Origin: Marinobacter daepoensis DSM 16072
Lineage (GTDB): Bacteria > Pseudomonadota > Gammaproteobacteria > Pseudomonadales > Oleiphilaceae
DNA length: 64,000 bases
NCBI RefSeq assembly: GCF_000421165.1
Contig: NZ_ATWI01000010.1
Coordinates: forward strand, 1 to 64,000
Reading direction: 5' to 3'
Made by a program: the position numbers and the translations under genes. The notes beneath the pieces are model-generated. The model saw nothing but the letters and a program-made list of their open reading frames with translations, ran no database searches and was not told the origin of the DNA. Position 1 is the stretch's first letter. Every line of letters begins with the position of its first letter. This document shows positions 25,740 to 35,788 of the stretch, in pieces.

Positions 25740-26934
25740 ATTCCTCAGGCTCTGGTGCGAAACCCCGTCCGGTTTCACCGGCTTTACGGAGTTGTATCAG
25801 GGTCAACGGCGGGCCGATCAGCTCGAACACGACAGTGGCACCGATCACCAGTGGCAGGATATAACTCAACTCCGGTAGCCTTTCGGTAGCCACCAGTGCG
25901 AGCCCCAGCGCCACACCCGCCTGAGGCATCAGGCAGGCACCAACGCGATGCCGGGTTGTTGGTGGAGAACCGGCCAAAACCGCGCCGAGATAGCCGCCGA
26001 CCAGTCGACCTGTCAGACGGGCCAGCACATAGACGACGCCCAGTGCACCGAGTGCGGGAAGGGATAGCCAGTCGAGCTGATAACCCGCCATGAAAAAGAA
26101 CAGAGCCAGAAACGGCTCAGAGATCCCTTCGATAGAGCGAAACGGCCGAATATGGTGTCTGGCCCGGTTGGCGACGACAATGCCCAGGCTCATACAGGCA
26201 AGCAGATAGGAAAGCCCCAGCCAACTCGCCAGCCCCGCTGCAACAAAAACGAAGCCAGCGGATTCCAGCAACATGGGTTCGCCCGGTCGCAGGCGACCGG
26301 TCAGCCAGGCCATGGGAAAGCCGAGCAGGACGCCCAGAAGCACCGATCCCACAACCTCGCCCACGCCGTGTAACAGCGCTGAAGACCCGCTCAGTGCTTC
26401 GCCATTACCCAACAGCAAACCAGCCACCACCAGCAGAATGCTGAACAGGATGGCCCCCCAGGCGTCATCAATCGCTACCACCTGAAAGACCAGCCGGGTC
26501 AGAGGCCCGTTGGCGCCAGCTTCTCGCATAACATCCAGAGTAGCGGCCGGAGCCGTGGCTGTTGCAATGCCGCCCAGCAATAACGCGGCGGGCAGGTTAC
26601 CCGTTACCCACCAGACCGCCAGAATCACGACCACAGCGGTCAGCAGGGTGACGGCGAGGCTCACAATCAGAGCCTCCTTGCCCTGCTTCAGATCCCGGGC
26701 GGACATCCGCTCGCCCAGCAGAAAGCCGACCATTGCCAGCGTTAGCTGGGTAACCAGACTGAAGCTCTGGTCGGCGTTGTCCGGAAGCAGGTCCAGAAGG
26801 TCTGGGCCTGCCAGAGCCCCGAGCAGCAACAAGAGCGTGACCCGTGGCACATGCACCTTCTGTCCCACCGCATGAGCGCCCAGAGCCAGCAGCAGGGTCG
26901 TGCCGATCAGGAGCAGGTCTGCGCCGTGGTTCAC
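25738..26934 (-). CDS. CPA2-type cation/proton antiporter
   Basis: The product is 398 aa from a GTG at 26934, which lies 4 nt after the stop of ybaK and has AGGAAT upstream; the upstream frame inside ybaK is not used. About 12 membrane helices are present. Typical segments include FLLGERMSARDLKQGKEAL, IATATAPAATLDVMREAGA and VVAIDDAWGAILF, whose acidic pair resembles the ion-binding Asp of Na+/H+ exchangers. The C-terminus lacks RCK/TrkA domains, so it differs from KefB/C. The transported ion (Na+ or K+) cannot be told from sequence. Confidence 0.8.
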   Translation of the reverse strand: MNHGADLLLIGTTLLLALGAHAVGQKVHVPRVTLLLLLGALAGPDLLDLLPDNADQSFSLVTQLTLAMVGFLLGERMSARDLKQGKEALIVSLAVTLLTAVVVILAVWWVTGNLPAALLLGGIATATAPAATLDVMREAGANGPLTRLVFQVVAIDDAWGAILFSILLVVAGLLLGNGEALSGSSALLHGVGEVVGSVLLGVLLGFPMAWLTGRLRPGEPMLLESAGFVFVAAGLASWLGLSYLLACMSLGIVVANRARHHIRPFRSIEGISEPFLALFFFMAGYQLDWLSLPALGALGVVYVLARLTGRLVGGYLGAVLAGSPPTTRHRVGACLMPQAGVALGLALVATERLPELSYILPLVIGATVVFELIGPPLTLIQLRKAGETGRGFAPEPEE

Positions 26935-26938
26935 TCGG

Positions 26939-27409
26939 TTATTCCTGTTGTAAGGCGACGAATCGGGCCTGAGTGAGTCGTGCCAGGTCTTCGGGCGACA
27001 GTTCAATTTCCAGGCCCCGTTTACCGGCGCTGACAAACACGGTGTCGAAGGTTTGGGCGGACTGATCAATAAACGTTTTCAATCGCTTCTTCTGACCCAG
27101 TGGGCTGACTCCGCCCAGGACGTATCCGGTGGTTCGCTGAACCAGCAGTTTGTCTGCCATGGCGGCTTTCTTGGCGCCGGCGGCCCGAGCGATCTGCTTC
27201 AGGCCAAGCATCGCGGTGACGGGCACTATTCCCACCGCCAGTGTCTTGCCATCAAGGCTTACCACCAGGGTCTTGAACACTTGGGCGGGGTCTGCGCCGG
27301 TTTTCTCGGCGGCTTCTTCACCATAGCTTTCGGCAGCCGGGTCATGTTCATATTCATGAACGGTGAAATCTACCCGTGCCTTCTGGGCGGTGATGATCGC
27401 GGGCGTCAT
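26939..27409 (-). CDS. ybaK: Cys-tRNA(Pro)/Cys-tRNA(Cys) deacylase YbaK
   Basis: The product is 156 aa, full length for the YbaK/EbsC family, which hydrolyses mischarged Cys-tRNA(Pro). The motifs KTLVVSLDG and YVLGGVSPLGQKKRLKTFID are diagnostic, with the catalytic lysine in QVFKTLVV. The start is the ATG at 27409, with AAGGAACC on the minus strand ahead. It forms a two-gene operon with the antiporter, which has no obvious functional link. Confidence 0.88.
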   Translation of the reverse strand: MTPAIITAQKARVDFTVHEYEHDPAAESYGEEAAEKTGADPAQVFKTLVVSLDGKTLAVGIVPVTAMLGLKQIARAAGAKKAAMADKLLVQRTTGYVLGGVSPLGQKKRLKTFIDQSAQTFDTVFVSAGKRGLEIELSPEDLARLTQARFVALQQE

Positions 27410-27578
27410 AAGGGTTCCTTGAACTCAGGTCTGACATACCGGCGATTAAAGCACGAGCGGGCAGTGACTTCATCCCTCCGGGAGGACAGGCCACCTTAAA
27501 CTGAAAATCCTTCTCGACTCGTGATCGGTAACTGACTATTTTTTGTTTAGGGTCACGAAGTACCAACAGGAAATTGCC

Positions 27579-28802
27579 ATGGGGTCCGATCGCTCGGAGA
27601 TCACGCAACCAATTCAGCCAAACGACAGTGGAAGACCGCTACGCAGAGCGTTGTGGGTCACGCTGGTGTATCTGGGGGTGGGGCTGGCCTGGATCACCTT
27701 CTCCGATCAGGTCGTCGAACGCTGGTTTCCCGACCCTCGGCAGCTGTCGCTGGTTCAAACCTGGAAAGGCTTTCTGTTTGTGGCTGTGACGGGTGTGGTG
27801 TTGTTTCTGGTGATGTGGCGCCAGTTAAACAACGACCGCAACTCTCTGTCGTTTCAGGAGGACCAGCGCCGGGCCTTGCGTCGCCGGGAACGACAGCTCT
27901 CCGTACTGATGAATAATCTGCCGGGGATGGCGTACCGGTGCCTGCCCGATGAGGACTGGACCATGCTGTTCGTATCTGCGGGGTGTTCGGATCTCACGGG
28001 CTATCGGCCGGATGAGCTGGTTCACAACCGGATCACGAGTTATGCCGCACTGATCGACGCAGGCGATACGGGCACGGTTGCCCGGGAGGTGGCGTCCGCC
28101 ACGAAACAGGGCCGGCCGTTTTCCGTCGAGTATGCGCTGACACGCCGGGATGGCAGCAAAATCTGGGTCTGGGAGCGTGGCTGCGGAGTATGGGACGACG
28201 ATGGTTCCTGTGTACTTGAAGGCATCATTCTGGATATTTCGGACCGCAAGAAGCTGGAATGCGAACTGGAGGCCATGGCAACCCGGGATTCTCTGACGGG
28301 CGTGCTCAACCGCCGGGAATGTTCCCGGGTTCTGGATGAAGAGCTGGCGAGGGCGAGCCGGTACCAGCGACCACTGGCTCTGTTGTGGATCGATTTTGAT
28401 CACTTTAAGGAGATTAATGACACCTGGGGGCATGCTGCTGGCGATTTGGCTCTGTGTTCGATCAGCCGCTTGCTTGAGGAAAGCGTGCGAAGCGTGGACG
28501 CCCTGGGCCGGTTTGGGGGTGAGGAGTTCGTGATTATTCTGCCGGAAATGGACGTGCGGGAAGCCGGTGAAACCGCTGAACGCCTTCGTCAGCGCGTCAG
28601 CGATCACGCTGTGGTCCTGGAGTCCGGTCAGACGATCCATCTGACCATCAGCACTGGAGTAGCGGTGTTTCCGGATCATGGCGAGACGCTGGATGCCCTG
28701 TGTGCGGCTGCGGATAAAGCGATGTATTGGGCCAAAAAGCGGGGCAGGAACTGTGTGGTCATGGCACAGCCTGGGTCCCGGGTACATAATGGTTCGGGAT
28801 AG
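27579..28802 (+). CDS. Membrane PAS-GGDEF diguanylate cyclase
   Basis: The product is 407 aa. Two transmembrane helices (residues 23-41 and 62-80) bound a short periplasmic loop. A PAS domain (about 105-220) is followed by a GGDEF domain (235-400). The active-site loop is GGEEF (313-317), which is catalytically competent. The allosteric I-site RSVD lies at 304-307, five residues before it, so feedback inhibition by c-di-GMP is expected. The start is the ATG at 27579 with AGGAA upstream. The ligand sensed is unknown. No EAL domain is present. Confidence 0.88.
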   Translation: MGSDRSEITQPIQPNDSGRPLRRALWVTLVYLGVGLAWITFSDQVVERWFPDPRQLSLVQTWKGFLFVAVTGVVLFLVMWRQLNNDRNSLSFQEDQRRALRRRERQLSVLMNNLPGMAYRCLPDEDWTMLFVSAGCSDLTGYRPDELVHNRITSYAALIDAGDTGTVAREVASATKQGRPFSVEYALTRRDGSKIWVWERGCGVWDDDGSCVLEGIILDISDRKKLECELEAMATRDSLTGVLNRRECSRVLDEELARASRYQRPLALLWIDFDHFKEINDTWGHAAGDLALCSISRLLEESVRSVDALGRFGGEEFVIILPEMDVREAGETAERLRQRVSDHAVVLESGQTIHLTISTGVAVFPDHGETLDALCAAADKAMYWAKKRGRNCVVMAQPGSRVHNGSG

Positions 28803-28878
28803 TCGCCTTTTCCGGCCGTTGATAACGGCTGAAAACCGGTGGCCTGTAAATCAATAACAAGACTGACAAGGCGTTATC

Positions 28879-30165
28879 ATGCATCGATTTGCCCGCCGTG
28901 CCCTGCACACCTGTGAGGTTCCCCGTGACTTGTCTTCCGTCACCTTCCGGGACGCTGACGGGGAGCATCCGGACCGGGTAAACCTGGATGCAGAAGTGCC
29001 TGACACGGTCTGGCGCAGCGTTGAATCCCTGTATCGCACCGGGGTTCACCCGGGAATTCAGCTGTCTCTGCGCTACCGTGGCGAACAGGTTCTGCACCGG
29101 GCCCTGGGCCATGCCCGGGGCAACGGTCCTGAGGGCCCGCCCTCCCTGTCAAAAATTCCAATGACGACAGACACCCCGGTGTGTTTCTTCTCGGCCTCCA
29201 AAGCAGTGACGGCGCTGCTCATGCATATGCTCTCGGAACAGGGCCTGGTCAACCTTATGGACCCTGTGTCTTACTATTGCCCCGAGTTTGCCCGCCATGG
29301 CAAGCGGACAATCACCGTGCATCAGATTCTGTCTCATCGTGGGGGAATTCCGGCGATTCCCCGGGAGACGCCCATTGAGGTGCTATGGAACCGGGACGAA
29401 ATCTGGCGTTTGCTGTGCGAAGCACGGCCGGTAGAGGTTGATGGTGCGAAGCTTGCCTACCACGCGATTACCGGTGGGTATGTGCTGCAGCGGGTGCTGG
29501 AAAAAGTGACGGGTGATTCCATTGAGAACTATCTGGACCGCTACCTGCGCCGGCCGATGGGCATGAAGTGGTTTACCTATGGGATTACCCCGGAGCATCT
29601 GCATGAACTGGCAGGAAACTACGCCACGGGCCCGCGTCCGAAGTTCCCGGTGTCCTGGGTGGTAAATCGTGCGCTCGGCGGCGACATCCGAACCGTGGAA
29701 CAAGTCACGAACGATCCTCGTTTTCAGGAAGCGGTCATTCCGGCCGGGAACCTGTGTGGTACCGCTGAGGAGATGGGGCGGTTCTTCCAGATGATGCTCA
29801 ACGGCGGCGTCTGGAATGGCAAGCGTATTTGCAGTGAGCTCACCATTCGTCGCGCCATTCAGCAGTTCGGTTCGCTTCAGCTTGACCGAACCATGCTGGT
29901 GCCCATGCGTTTCAGCGCAGGGATGATGCTGGGGGGAAACCCCGTTGGCTTGTGGGGGCCGCAAAGCCGGTATGCGTTCGGTCACATCGGACTGATTAAC
30001 AAGCTGTGCTGGGCCGACCCGGCCCGGGATATTTCGGTGAGCCTGCTGACCACCGGTTTGCCGATCATTGGCCATCATTTACCGGCTCTGGGCCGCTTCG
30101 TCTACACTGTTTGCAAGCAGTTTCCGCTTTTGCCGGAAAATCAGCGCAGGTTGGTGCCCGCCTGA
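28879..30165 (+). CDS. Class C beta-lactamase-like serine hydrolase
   Basis: The product is 428 aa. The catalytic tetrad motif SxxK is seen as SASK (about residue 110), with a YHAITGGYV segment where the class C YxN normally lies and a C-terminal FGHIGLINKL in place of the KTG box. These features and RRPMGMKWFTYG match EstB-type esterases (PF00144). No signal peptide is evident, so it acts in the cytosol, most likely on esters rather than beta-lactams. Neighbours give no pathway. It stands alone after the diguanylate cyclase, with 76 nt between. Confidence 0.82.
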   Translation: MHRFARRALHTCEVPRDLSSVTFRDADGEHPDRVNLDAEVPDTVWRSVESLYRTGVHPGIQLSLRYRGEQVLHRALGHARGNGPEGPPSLSKIPMTTDTPVCFFSASKAVTALLMHMLSEQGLVNLMDPVSYYCPEFARHGKRTITVHQILSHRGGIPAIPRETPIEVLWNRDEIWRLLCEARPVEVDGAKLAYHAITGGYVLQRVLEKVTGDSIENYLDRYLRRPMGMKWFTYGITPEHLHELAGNYATGPRPKFPVSWVVNRALGGDIRTVEQVTNDPRFQEAVIPAGNLCGTAEEMGRFFQMMLNGGVWNGKRICSELTIRRAIQQFGSLQLDRTMLVPMRFSAGMMLGGNPVGLWGPQSRYAFGHIGLINKLCWADPARDISVSLLTTGLPIIGHHLPALGRFVYTVCKQFPLLPENQRRLVPA

Positions 30166-30328
30166 TCGATCTATGAAAAAGCTCAGGCGTTGTGCCCCAA
30201 GGCCTGTGGGCCGGTTCTGCCAAAAAAAGTGAAAGCTTGTTCATTCCAATTGCACTTTGTCTGACAGTTCGGCACACTTGGCAATAGTCAATAAGGATGT
30301 TTTCCACACTCATTGGACGAGGTTAATT

Positions 30329-30559
30329 ATGGAAAAGCCCGAGAGTCTCCCGCCGGAGCAGCGGCGCGTCAGACTGGACCAGCACGACAGTGTGCGCACC
30401 CATGTCCAGCAGCAGGTCTACGACGAAGTAAAACGCCTGGAGCGTCGGATAGAAACCCTGCGCCTGACCAAAGCCCCCCATGCCGCGATCATGATTTCCA
30501 CCTACGAACGGATGATCTGCCGAAAGAAGGGCTTTCTGCAGAACTGGGATCTCTCCTGA
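30329..30559 (+). CDS. Small charged helical protein, unknown
   Basis: The product is 76 aa from the ATG at 30329, after GAGGT. It is rich in Arg, Glu and Gln, with HVQQQVYDEVKRLERRIETLR likely forming a coiled coil, and then a conserved-looking YERMICRKKGFLQNW end. No membrane segment or signal peptide is present. The 163 bp ahead of it could hold a promoter, though none is clear. I do not recognise the family. Confidence 0.6.
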   Translation: MEKPESLPPEQRRVRLDQHDSVRTHVQQQVYDEVKRLERRIETLRLTKAPHAAIMISTYERMICRKKGFLQNWDLS

Positions 30560-30563
30560 GCGA

Positions 30564-31568
30564 TCAGGGCCTCAAGCCGGTTTGTACGGTGGCAAATTCA
30601 AGATCTGCTTCTGCTTTTTCGGAACAGTAGCCCTCGGAGCCTGGCGCTTCATCCAGCGAGGTGAACAGTTGTGCTTCAGGCGTGGCGTAATCCAGCACGA
30701 TCTTCACGCAGTCGACCGTCTTGCCGGCGAAGGAGAACTCCGGGCCACCGGTGGTGTTGTCGGCGGTACCGGCCTGAGTGCCATCAATGATCAGAGTGTC
30801 TGAATTCAGACCTTCGTAGGTTCTGACAAAGGACAGTTCACGTTCGCCCTCAATGACCAGTGTTCCCTCGGTCCGGAGTCGTGCGTCGTCGTTGTAGCCG
30901 GAGGACGAAAAACGGACCGGATTGAACTGGGTGGCCAGGGTGGCACTTGGCCGGGTAGAGCCTGCAGGAAAGGAACCGGCAGGCGTCCAGGTCAGTATTC
31001 GGGTCACCCGGTTCGAAGAATCCGGGGTGTAGACCCACTTCACGATGGGGTACTGCCACTGGTAGTCTTGTGCCGGCTTTCCTTCCATCCAGGCGGTCTG
31101 GTCCGTAAACCGCACCTGCACCTGATTGGTCCGGTTGTTGTACTCACCGGCTTTGCCCTGATCGATCCGGCGCTCGATATACTGGCGCCCTTCCTGAAAG
31201 TTCCTGACGTCGCCCTCGCCGATCACCCTGCGCATCAGATCCAGAGCATTCCTGACCGAACTCAGCGCTGGTGGCGTTTCATCGGTGTAAGTCAGCCCGG
31301 CAAACTGGGTCAGTTGAGCCCGGAGACTGTCAGCCACGGTTCTGGCTTCTCCGGCATTCGGTGCGTATGGGTCCGGCTCTACCCCCTGGATGACATCCGC
31401 AAACAGGGTATTGCCGGTCTGCTCGGAGAGGTCAAAGCTGGAAAAGGTCAGATCAACATTGGTGGCCGGGTTGAAGGCTGACGAGGAGCCTCCTCCGCTT
31501 TCGATCCGGCACCCGGACAGTGTCAGTATCGTCAGCGAAACGGCAACGAAAAAGCAGGAATGTCTCAT
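30564..31568 (-). CDS. Predicted lipoprotein, unknown function
   Basis: The product is 334 aa from the ATG at 31568. The signal peptide ends in the lipobox LSGC (Cys at 20), followed by RIESGGGSSS, a flexible linker. The rest is soluble with repeated WTPAGSFPAG- and TRILTW-like beta-rich segments, and two Cys near the C-terminus (DCVKIV and EGYCSE) that could pair. It is divergent from the hybrid kinase gene at 31619, only 50 bp apart, so the two may share control. No enzymatic motif was recognised. Confidence 0.7.
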   Translation of the reverse strand: MRHSCFFVAVSLTILTLSGCRIESGGGSSSAFNPATNVDLTFSSFDLSEQTGNTLFADVIQGVEPDPYAPNAGEARTVADSLRAQLTQFAGLTYTDETPPALSSVRNALDLMRRVIGEGDVRNFQEGRQYIERRIDQGKAGEYNNRTNQVQVRFTDQTAWMEGKPAQDYQWQYPIVKWVYTPDSSNRVTRILTWTPAGSFPAGSTRPSATLATQFNPVRFSSSGYNDDARLRTEGTLVIEGERELSFVRTYEGLNSDTLIIDGTQAGTADNTTGGPEFSFAGKTVDCVKIVLDYATPEAQLFTSLDEAPGSEGYCSEKAEADLEFATVQTGLRP

Positions 31569-31618
31569 TTCAGGCGGCCCCGGCGTGCGAAAAAGAGTAT
31601 GAACGGCTAAAGTGACGA

Positions 31619-34600
31619 GTGCTGACAATAAACGATAAAGCACGCAACTGCCCGCGCGGAGATCACATTTTGCAGCAACGGTTTGCCGACATCCCGGTGC
31701 GAACGGTGGTTCTGCTCCTGATTCTGGCCGCTCTGGCTCTGCCTGCCTTTGCGCAGGCCCAGAGCGCCTGCCGGGATGGTCAGATCATGCTGGGTCATAA
31801 CACACAGAGTATCCCGGACCTGGGGGAATGCCTCTGGTATCTTGAAGACCCGGACCAATCCCTGACAATTGAGGACGTTCGCTCCGCTACCGAAGGTACC
31901 CTCACCCGGCACAAAAAGGGGGTGTTGAACTTTGGTTACACCGAATCTGCCTACTGGACCCGCTTTGAACTGAGTACCCATCGTCTTGCGTCACGCACGG
32001 ACTGGATTCTGGAGCTTGCGTTACCTCTGGTTGACGACGTTCGCCTTTACCTGGTTCAGGATGGCCAGGTGGTTGAGCAGCGCCAGACCGGCTATCTGAA
32101 CCGTTGGGAAGAGCGGGACCTGTCGGTGCCAAACCCGACCTTTCGCCTGAGATTGCCACCGGATTCGGTAACCTCGGTCTATCTGAGGATCACCAACACC
32201 AACACCTTCCGTTTGCCAATCACGCTCTGGCATCCGGACAGCTATATCGAAAAGGTCTCCATTGATGAAGCTGTTCGTGGGTTGCTGCTGGGTGCCATTC
32301 TGGCCATTCTTGCTTACAACCTGTTCGTGGCTGTTTCCGTCAGGGAGCGAAGCAACATCTATTACGTGCTGTACCTGGTGTGTGCGGCGGTGTTTATCGG
32401 CACAGAACAGGTTCACGGCGTCCAGCTTCTGGATAGCCGCCCTCCCTTGCTGAACAAGGAGTACCTGCATTTTCAGATCATCCTGACGTGGTTCTTCGGT
32501 CTGTTGATGGCCCGTTCACTGTTGGAAACCCGCCAACGCTCCCCGGATCTGGATCAGACCCTGAGGCTATGTCTGTACTCTGTGGTGGCCACGTTCGGAT
32601 TGTCCTTTTTTATGCCTTACTCGGTGGCCATGGAATGGATTGTGGTCGGGTCGATCCTGCTGAGCGTGATCCTGATTGTGGTCAGTTACCTGTCCTGGCG
32701 ATACTACAACCCGGCAGCACGCTCGTATTTCTTTGCCTGGACGCTGGCGTTGCTGGGGTTCGGTATCTATGCCTTTACGGTCATGGGCTATCTGCCGCTG
32801 AATACGTTTACCAGCTACGCCCCCCAGTTTGGCCTGACGGCCCAGATCATACTGTTTTCCTTTGCTCTGGCTGACCGTATCAAGCAAGTACAGGGGGAGG
32901 CTCTGGCCTGGAACCAGCGGGCCCTGGCGAACCTGAAGCGCTATCAGTCGTTGTTTGATAACGCCATTGAAGGTGTTTTCCAGATGTCGCCAGCGCGGCG
33001 TTTTGTGACCGCTAACCCGGCCATGGCCGAGATGCTGGGCTATGGCAGTAGCCGGGAGCTGCTCGCCAGTAACCCGGATGTTCTGGAAACCTGTATTGCC
33101 GATGACCGCCTGCGACGGCTGGTTGTTGAACAGCTTGAGGCAAGGGGAACCGTCAAGGGTATTGAAGCCCGTTACCTGACTCGTCAGGGGCAGGAGCGCT
33201 GGGCCAACATCTCACTGCATACCGTTTATGATGCCGAGGGGCTGGCGACGCACCTGGAAGGCACTTGCATCGATGCCACTGAAAGTCACCGGCGCTTGCA
33301 GATTGAGCGGGAGCGGGAGCAGGAGCGTCTGGAAAAAGAGTTGGCCCGTAACTCCGCGCAGGCCAAAAGCCAGTTTCTGGCGAACATGAGCCATGAAATA
33401 CGGACGCCGCTGGCGGCTATCATCGGCTATGGCGAGACCCTGCTGGACCCCGACCTGAATGACGCCGAAAAACGCAGCAGTGCCGAAACCGTGGTGCGAA
33501 GCGGGCGCCATCTGCTGGAGCTGGTGAACGACATCCTTGATCACTCGAAAATCGATGCCAACAAGCTCGATGTGGATGTGGTGCCGGTCAACCTGCCGGA
33601 GTTGTTGGCGGAAGTTCGGGCGTTCTTTGCCCCCAGAGCAAGGGAAAAAGGTCTGGATTTCAGTGTTATATGCGACTTTCCGTTACCGGAAAAGATCCGG
33701 ACCGATCCAACACGCTATCGACAAATTATCATTAATTTGTGTGGGAATGCCCTTAAATTCACGGAAAATGGGTCGATTTCCCTGATTGTCCGCTGTGACC
33801 GTGAGCAGGAGAAACTGTATGCCCGGGTGGTCGATACCGGGATTGGTATGAAGTCCGAGCAACTGGACCGGTTGTTCGACCCGTTTGCCCAGGGTAGCAC
33901 CGCGATCTCCCGACAGTACGGGGGCTCTGGTCTGGGATTAAGCATATCCCGGCGCCTGGCTGAGCTGCTGGGCGGCGACATCCGGGTGTCCAGTACCTAT
34001 GGCGAGGGCAGCGAATTCGAGGTGTGCATCAGCACGGGCCATCTGGAAAGGGTTCACTTCCTCCGAGACGCCTCAGAATTCAGCCAGCGCCGGCGGGATA
34101 TTGCCATGGTAGCGGCCCCCAGGCTGACAGGGCGAATCCTTTGCGCCGAGGACAACGATGTTAATCGTCGTCTGGTGTCATTGCTGGTGGGGCGCACGGG
34201 CGCAGAGCTGGTGCACGTTAGTAACGGTGCTGAAGCGCTGGAGCGTGCCAGCCGTGAGCATTTTGATCTGATCCTGATGGATATCCAGATGCCGGTCATG
34301 AACGGCCGGGATGCGACCGTGGCATTGCGGGAAGCTGGAGTGAACACTCCGGTGATTGCGCTGACCGCCAATGTGATGGCCGAGGATCTTGCTGAATACC
34401 GGCTCGCTGGCTGCAACGATCATCTGGCAAAACCCATTGATAAGCAAAGATTTTATGATGCACTTGCCCGCTATCTGGCGGTGGCCGTGGAAGACGCGGA
34501 GGGGGGCAGCCACCGGTACAGTGGCAAGGTTCTGGTTGCTGAAGACAACGACGACAATCGCGGACTGGTGGAGCGGATGCTTCGTCGTACCGGGGCAGAG

Positions 34601-35218
34601 CCGGTGCTGGTCACCAACGGAGAAGAGGCCGTACGGCGGGCACTGTCTGAGACGATCAAGCTGGTGTTGATGGACCGGCACATGCCGGGCATGGATGGTG
34701 TTGCCGCTACCCGGTTGTTGCGCCAGGCCGGATTTCGGCGACCGATCATTGCGTTTACGGCCGGGGACCAGGCTGAGAATGAAGCGCTCCTCGATGCCGG
34801 TTGCGACGGGGTTCTCAACAAGCCCATAGACCATGCGCATCTGCAGGCGCTTCTGGATCGATATCTGCCAGTGGAACAGAGCTTCCCGGTGGTCGACGAT
34901 GACGACATCGAACCATTGGTGGTCCGCTTTCTTGATGGGCTGGAAGCGCGAAAGGGTGGCATGGAGGCCGCTCTGGCTCAGGGCGATTTACCCTTGTTGC
35001 ACCGGGAACTCCACCAGATCAAGGGGACGGCCGGTGCCATGGGCTTCCCACAGATGACAGAACAGGCGGGGGCTGTGGAGCAGTGCTTGCGCACAAGTCC
35101 CGGGGACCGGTTGTTGGTGCAGCGGGAGCTGAGCCTTCTGGCCGAGATGATCGACCGGGCTCTTACCGGTCACGAACGGTCTACAGTTATAAAAAAGGAA
35201 CCGACCAATGAGCAATAA
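31619..35218 (+). CDS. Hybrid sensor kinase: 7TMR-PAS-HisKA-HATPase-REC-REC-Hpt
   Basis: The product is about 1199 aa. A signal sequence (30-47) precedes a 7TMR-DISM extracellular domain (about 60-205) and seven membrane helices (215-420). A PAS domain (440-555) is followed by HisKA with His592 (SHEIRTPL), then HATPase boxes NALKFTENG, DTGIGM and GGSGLGLSI. Two receivers follow, with MDIQMPVMNG and MDRHMPGMDG. The C-terminal Hpt domain has LHQIKGTAGAMG. Every phosphorelay residue is present. The start is the GTG at 31619 and is uncertain; TTG at 31670 is an alternative. The downstream single-domain receiver at 35789 is its likely partner. Such kinases often control biofilm or motility; the signal is unknown. 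Confidence 0.87.
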   Translation: MLTINDKARNCPRGDHILQQRFADIPVRTVVLLLILAALALPAFAQAQSACRDGQIMLGHNTQSIPDLGECLWYLEDPDQSLTIEDVRSATEGTLTRHKKGVLNFGYTESAYWTRFELSTHRLASRTDWILELALPLVDDVRLYLVQDGQVVEQRQTGYLNRWEERDLSVPNPTFRLRLPPDSVTSVYLRITNTNTFRLPITLWHPDSYIEKVSIDEAVRGLLLGAILAILAYNLFVAVSVRERSNIYYVLYLVCAAVFIGTEQVHGVQLLDSRPPLLNKEYLHFQIILTWFFGLLMARSLLETRQRSPDLDQTLRLCLYSVVATFGLSFFMPYSVAMEWIVVGSILLSVILIVVSYLSWRYYNPAARSYFFAWTLALLGFGIYAFTVMGYLPLNTFTSYAPQFGLTAQIILFSFALADRIKQVQGEALAWNQRALANLKRYQSLFDNAIEGVFQMSPARRFVTANPAMAEMLGYGSSRELLASNPDVLETCIADDRLRRLVVEQLEARGTVKGIEARYLTRQGQERWANISLHTVYDAEGLATHLEGTCIDATESHRRLQIEREREQERLEKELARNSAQAKSQFLANMSHEIRTPLAAIIGYGETLLDPDLNDAEKRSSAETVVRSGRHLLELVNDILDHSKIDANKLDVDVVPVNLPELLAEVRAFFAPRAREKGLDFSVICDFPLPEKIRTDPTRYRQIIINLCGNALKFTENGSISLIVRCDREQEKLYARVVDTGIGMKSEQLDRLFDPFAQGSTAISRQYGGSGLGLSISRRLAELLGGDIRVSSTYGEGSEFEVCISTGHLERVHFLRDASEFSQRRRDIAMVAAPRLTGRILCAEDNDVNRRLVSLLVGRTGAELVHVSNGAEALERASREHFDLILMDIQMPVMNGRDATVALREAGVNTPVIALTANVMAEDLAEYRLAGCNDHLAKPIDKQRFYDALARYLAVAVEDAEGGSHRYSGKVLVAEDNDDNRGLVERMLRRTGAEPVLVTNGEEAVRRALSETIKLVLMDRHMPGMDGVAATRLLRQAGFRRPIIAFTAGDQAENEALLDAGCDGVLNKPIDHAHLQALLDRYLPVEQSFPVVDDDDIEPLVVRFLDGLEARKGGMEAALAQGDLPLLHRELHQIKGTAGAMGFPQMTEQAGAVEQCLRTSPGDRLLVQRELSLLAEMIDRALTGHERSTVIKKEPTNEQ

Positions 35219-35762
35219 TAACCAGCGACAGGAACAGTACTCGCTGAGCATGATGTATGGCACTTATGCCGACATTCTGTTTGTGCTGTTTCCCTTCCTT
35301 GTGATTGCCATGCAGAGACTCTGGGACGGCAACCTCTATCAGTCGCTGATGCGACCGGATCTCAGTGTTGCTGCGGCCATTCTGGCGGGCCTGGCGATTG
35401 GCAAGTTTGTCTTGGGGCTGGTCACGAACCAGGATCTTGGGCGTTATAAGGAGCGCATTGTGTTCTTTATTGCCCTTACCTTGTTTGTGGTTCTGGGGCC
35501 GGCGATTATTCTGATCCTGAGTATGACCGGGAATGCGGATATCCCAGGGTTCGTTGCCTTCGTTCAACCTGTTTTGCTGATCGTGGCCATTTCTCTCTAT
35601 ACAACGGCGGTCAGCATTGCCAACATTCTTAACCGGGCCTCCCAGCCTTCCGCTGTCCGAGCCCCGGGGAAGCTGGCCGGGCAGGAGTCTGCCCTCTCCG
35701 AGGCTCATCCGGAGCCCCCCCCTCTCGATTTGCCGCGCAGAACCGGTAACGATGCGTACTGA
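35208..35762 (+). CDS. Four-helix membrane protein of the kinase cluster
   Basis: The product is 184 aa with four hydrophobic helices (about 22-40, 53-73, 86-106, 115-138) and a polar Pro-rich C-terminal tail. The start lies inside the end of the kinase gene (11-nt overlap), after AAAAGGAA, so translation is coupled. No known domain is recognised. Coupling to the kinase and the receiver suggests a role in sensing or anchoring, but this is only context. Confidence 0.65.
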   Translation: MSNNNQRQEQYSLSMMYGTYADILFVLFPFLVIAMQRLWDGNLYQSLMRPDLSVAAAILAGLAIGKFVLGLVTNQDLGRYKERIVFFIALTLFVVLGPAIILILSMTGNADIPGFVAFVQPVLLIVAISLYTTAVSIANILNRASQPSAVRAPGKLAGQESALSEAHPEPPPLDLPRRTGNDAY

Positions 35763-35788
35763 ACCAAGGCACAGAACAGGAGACAGTC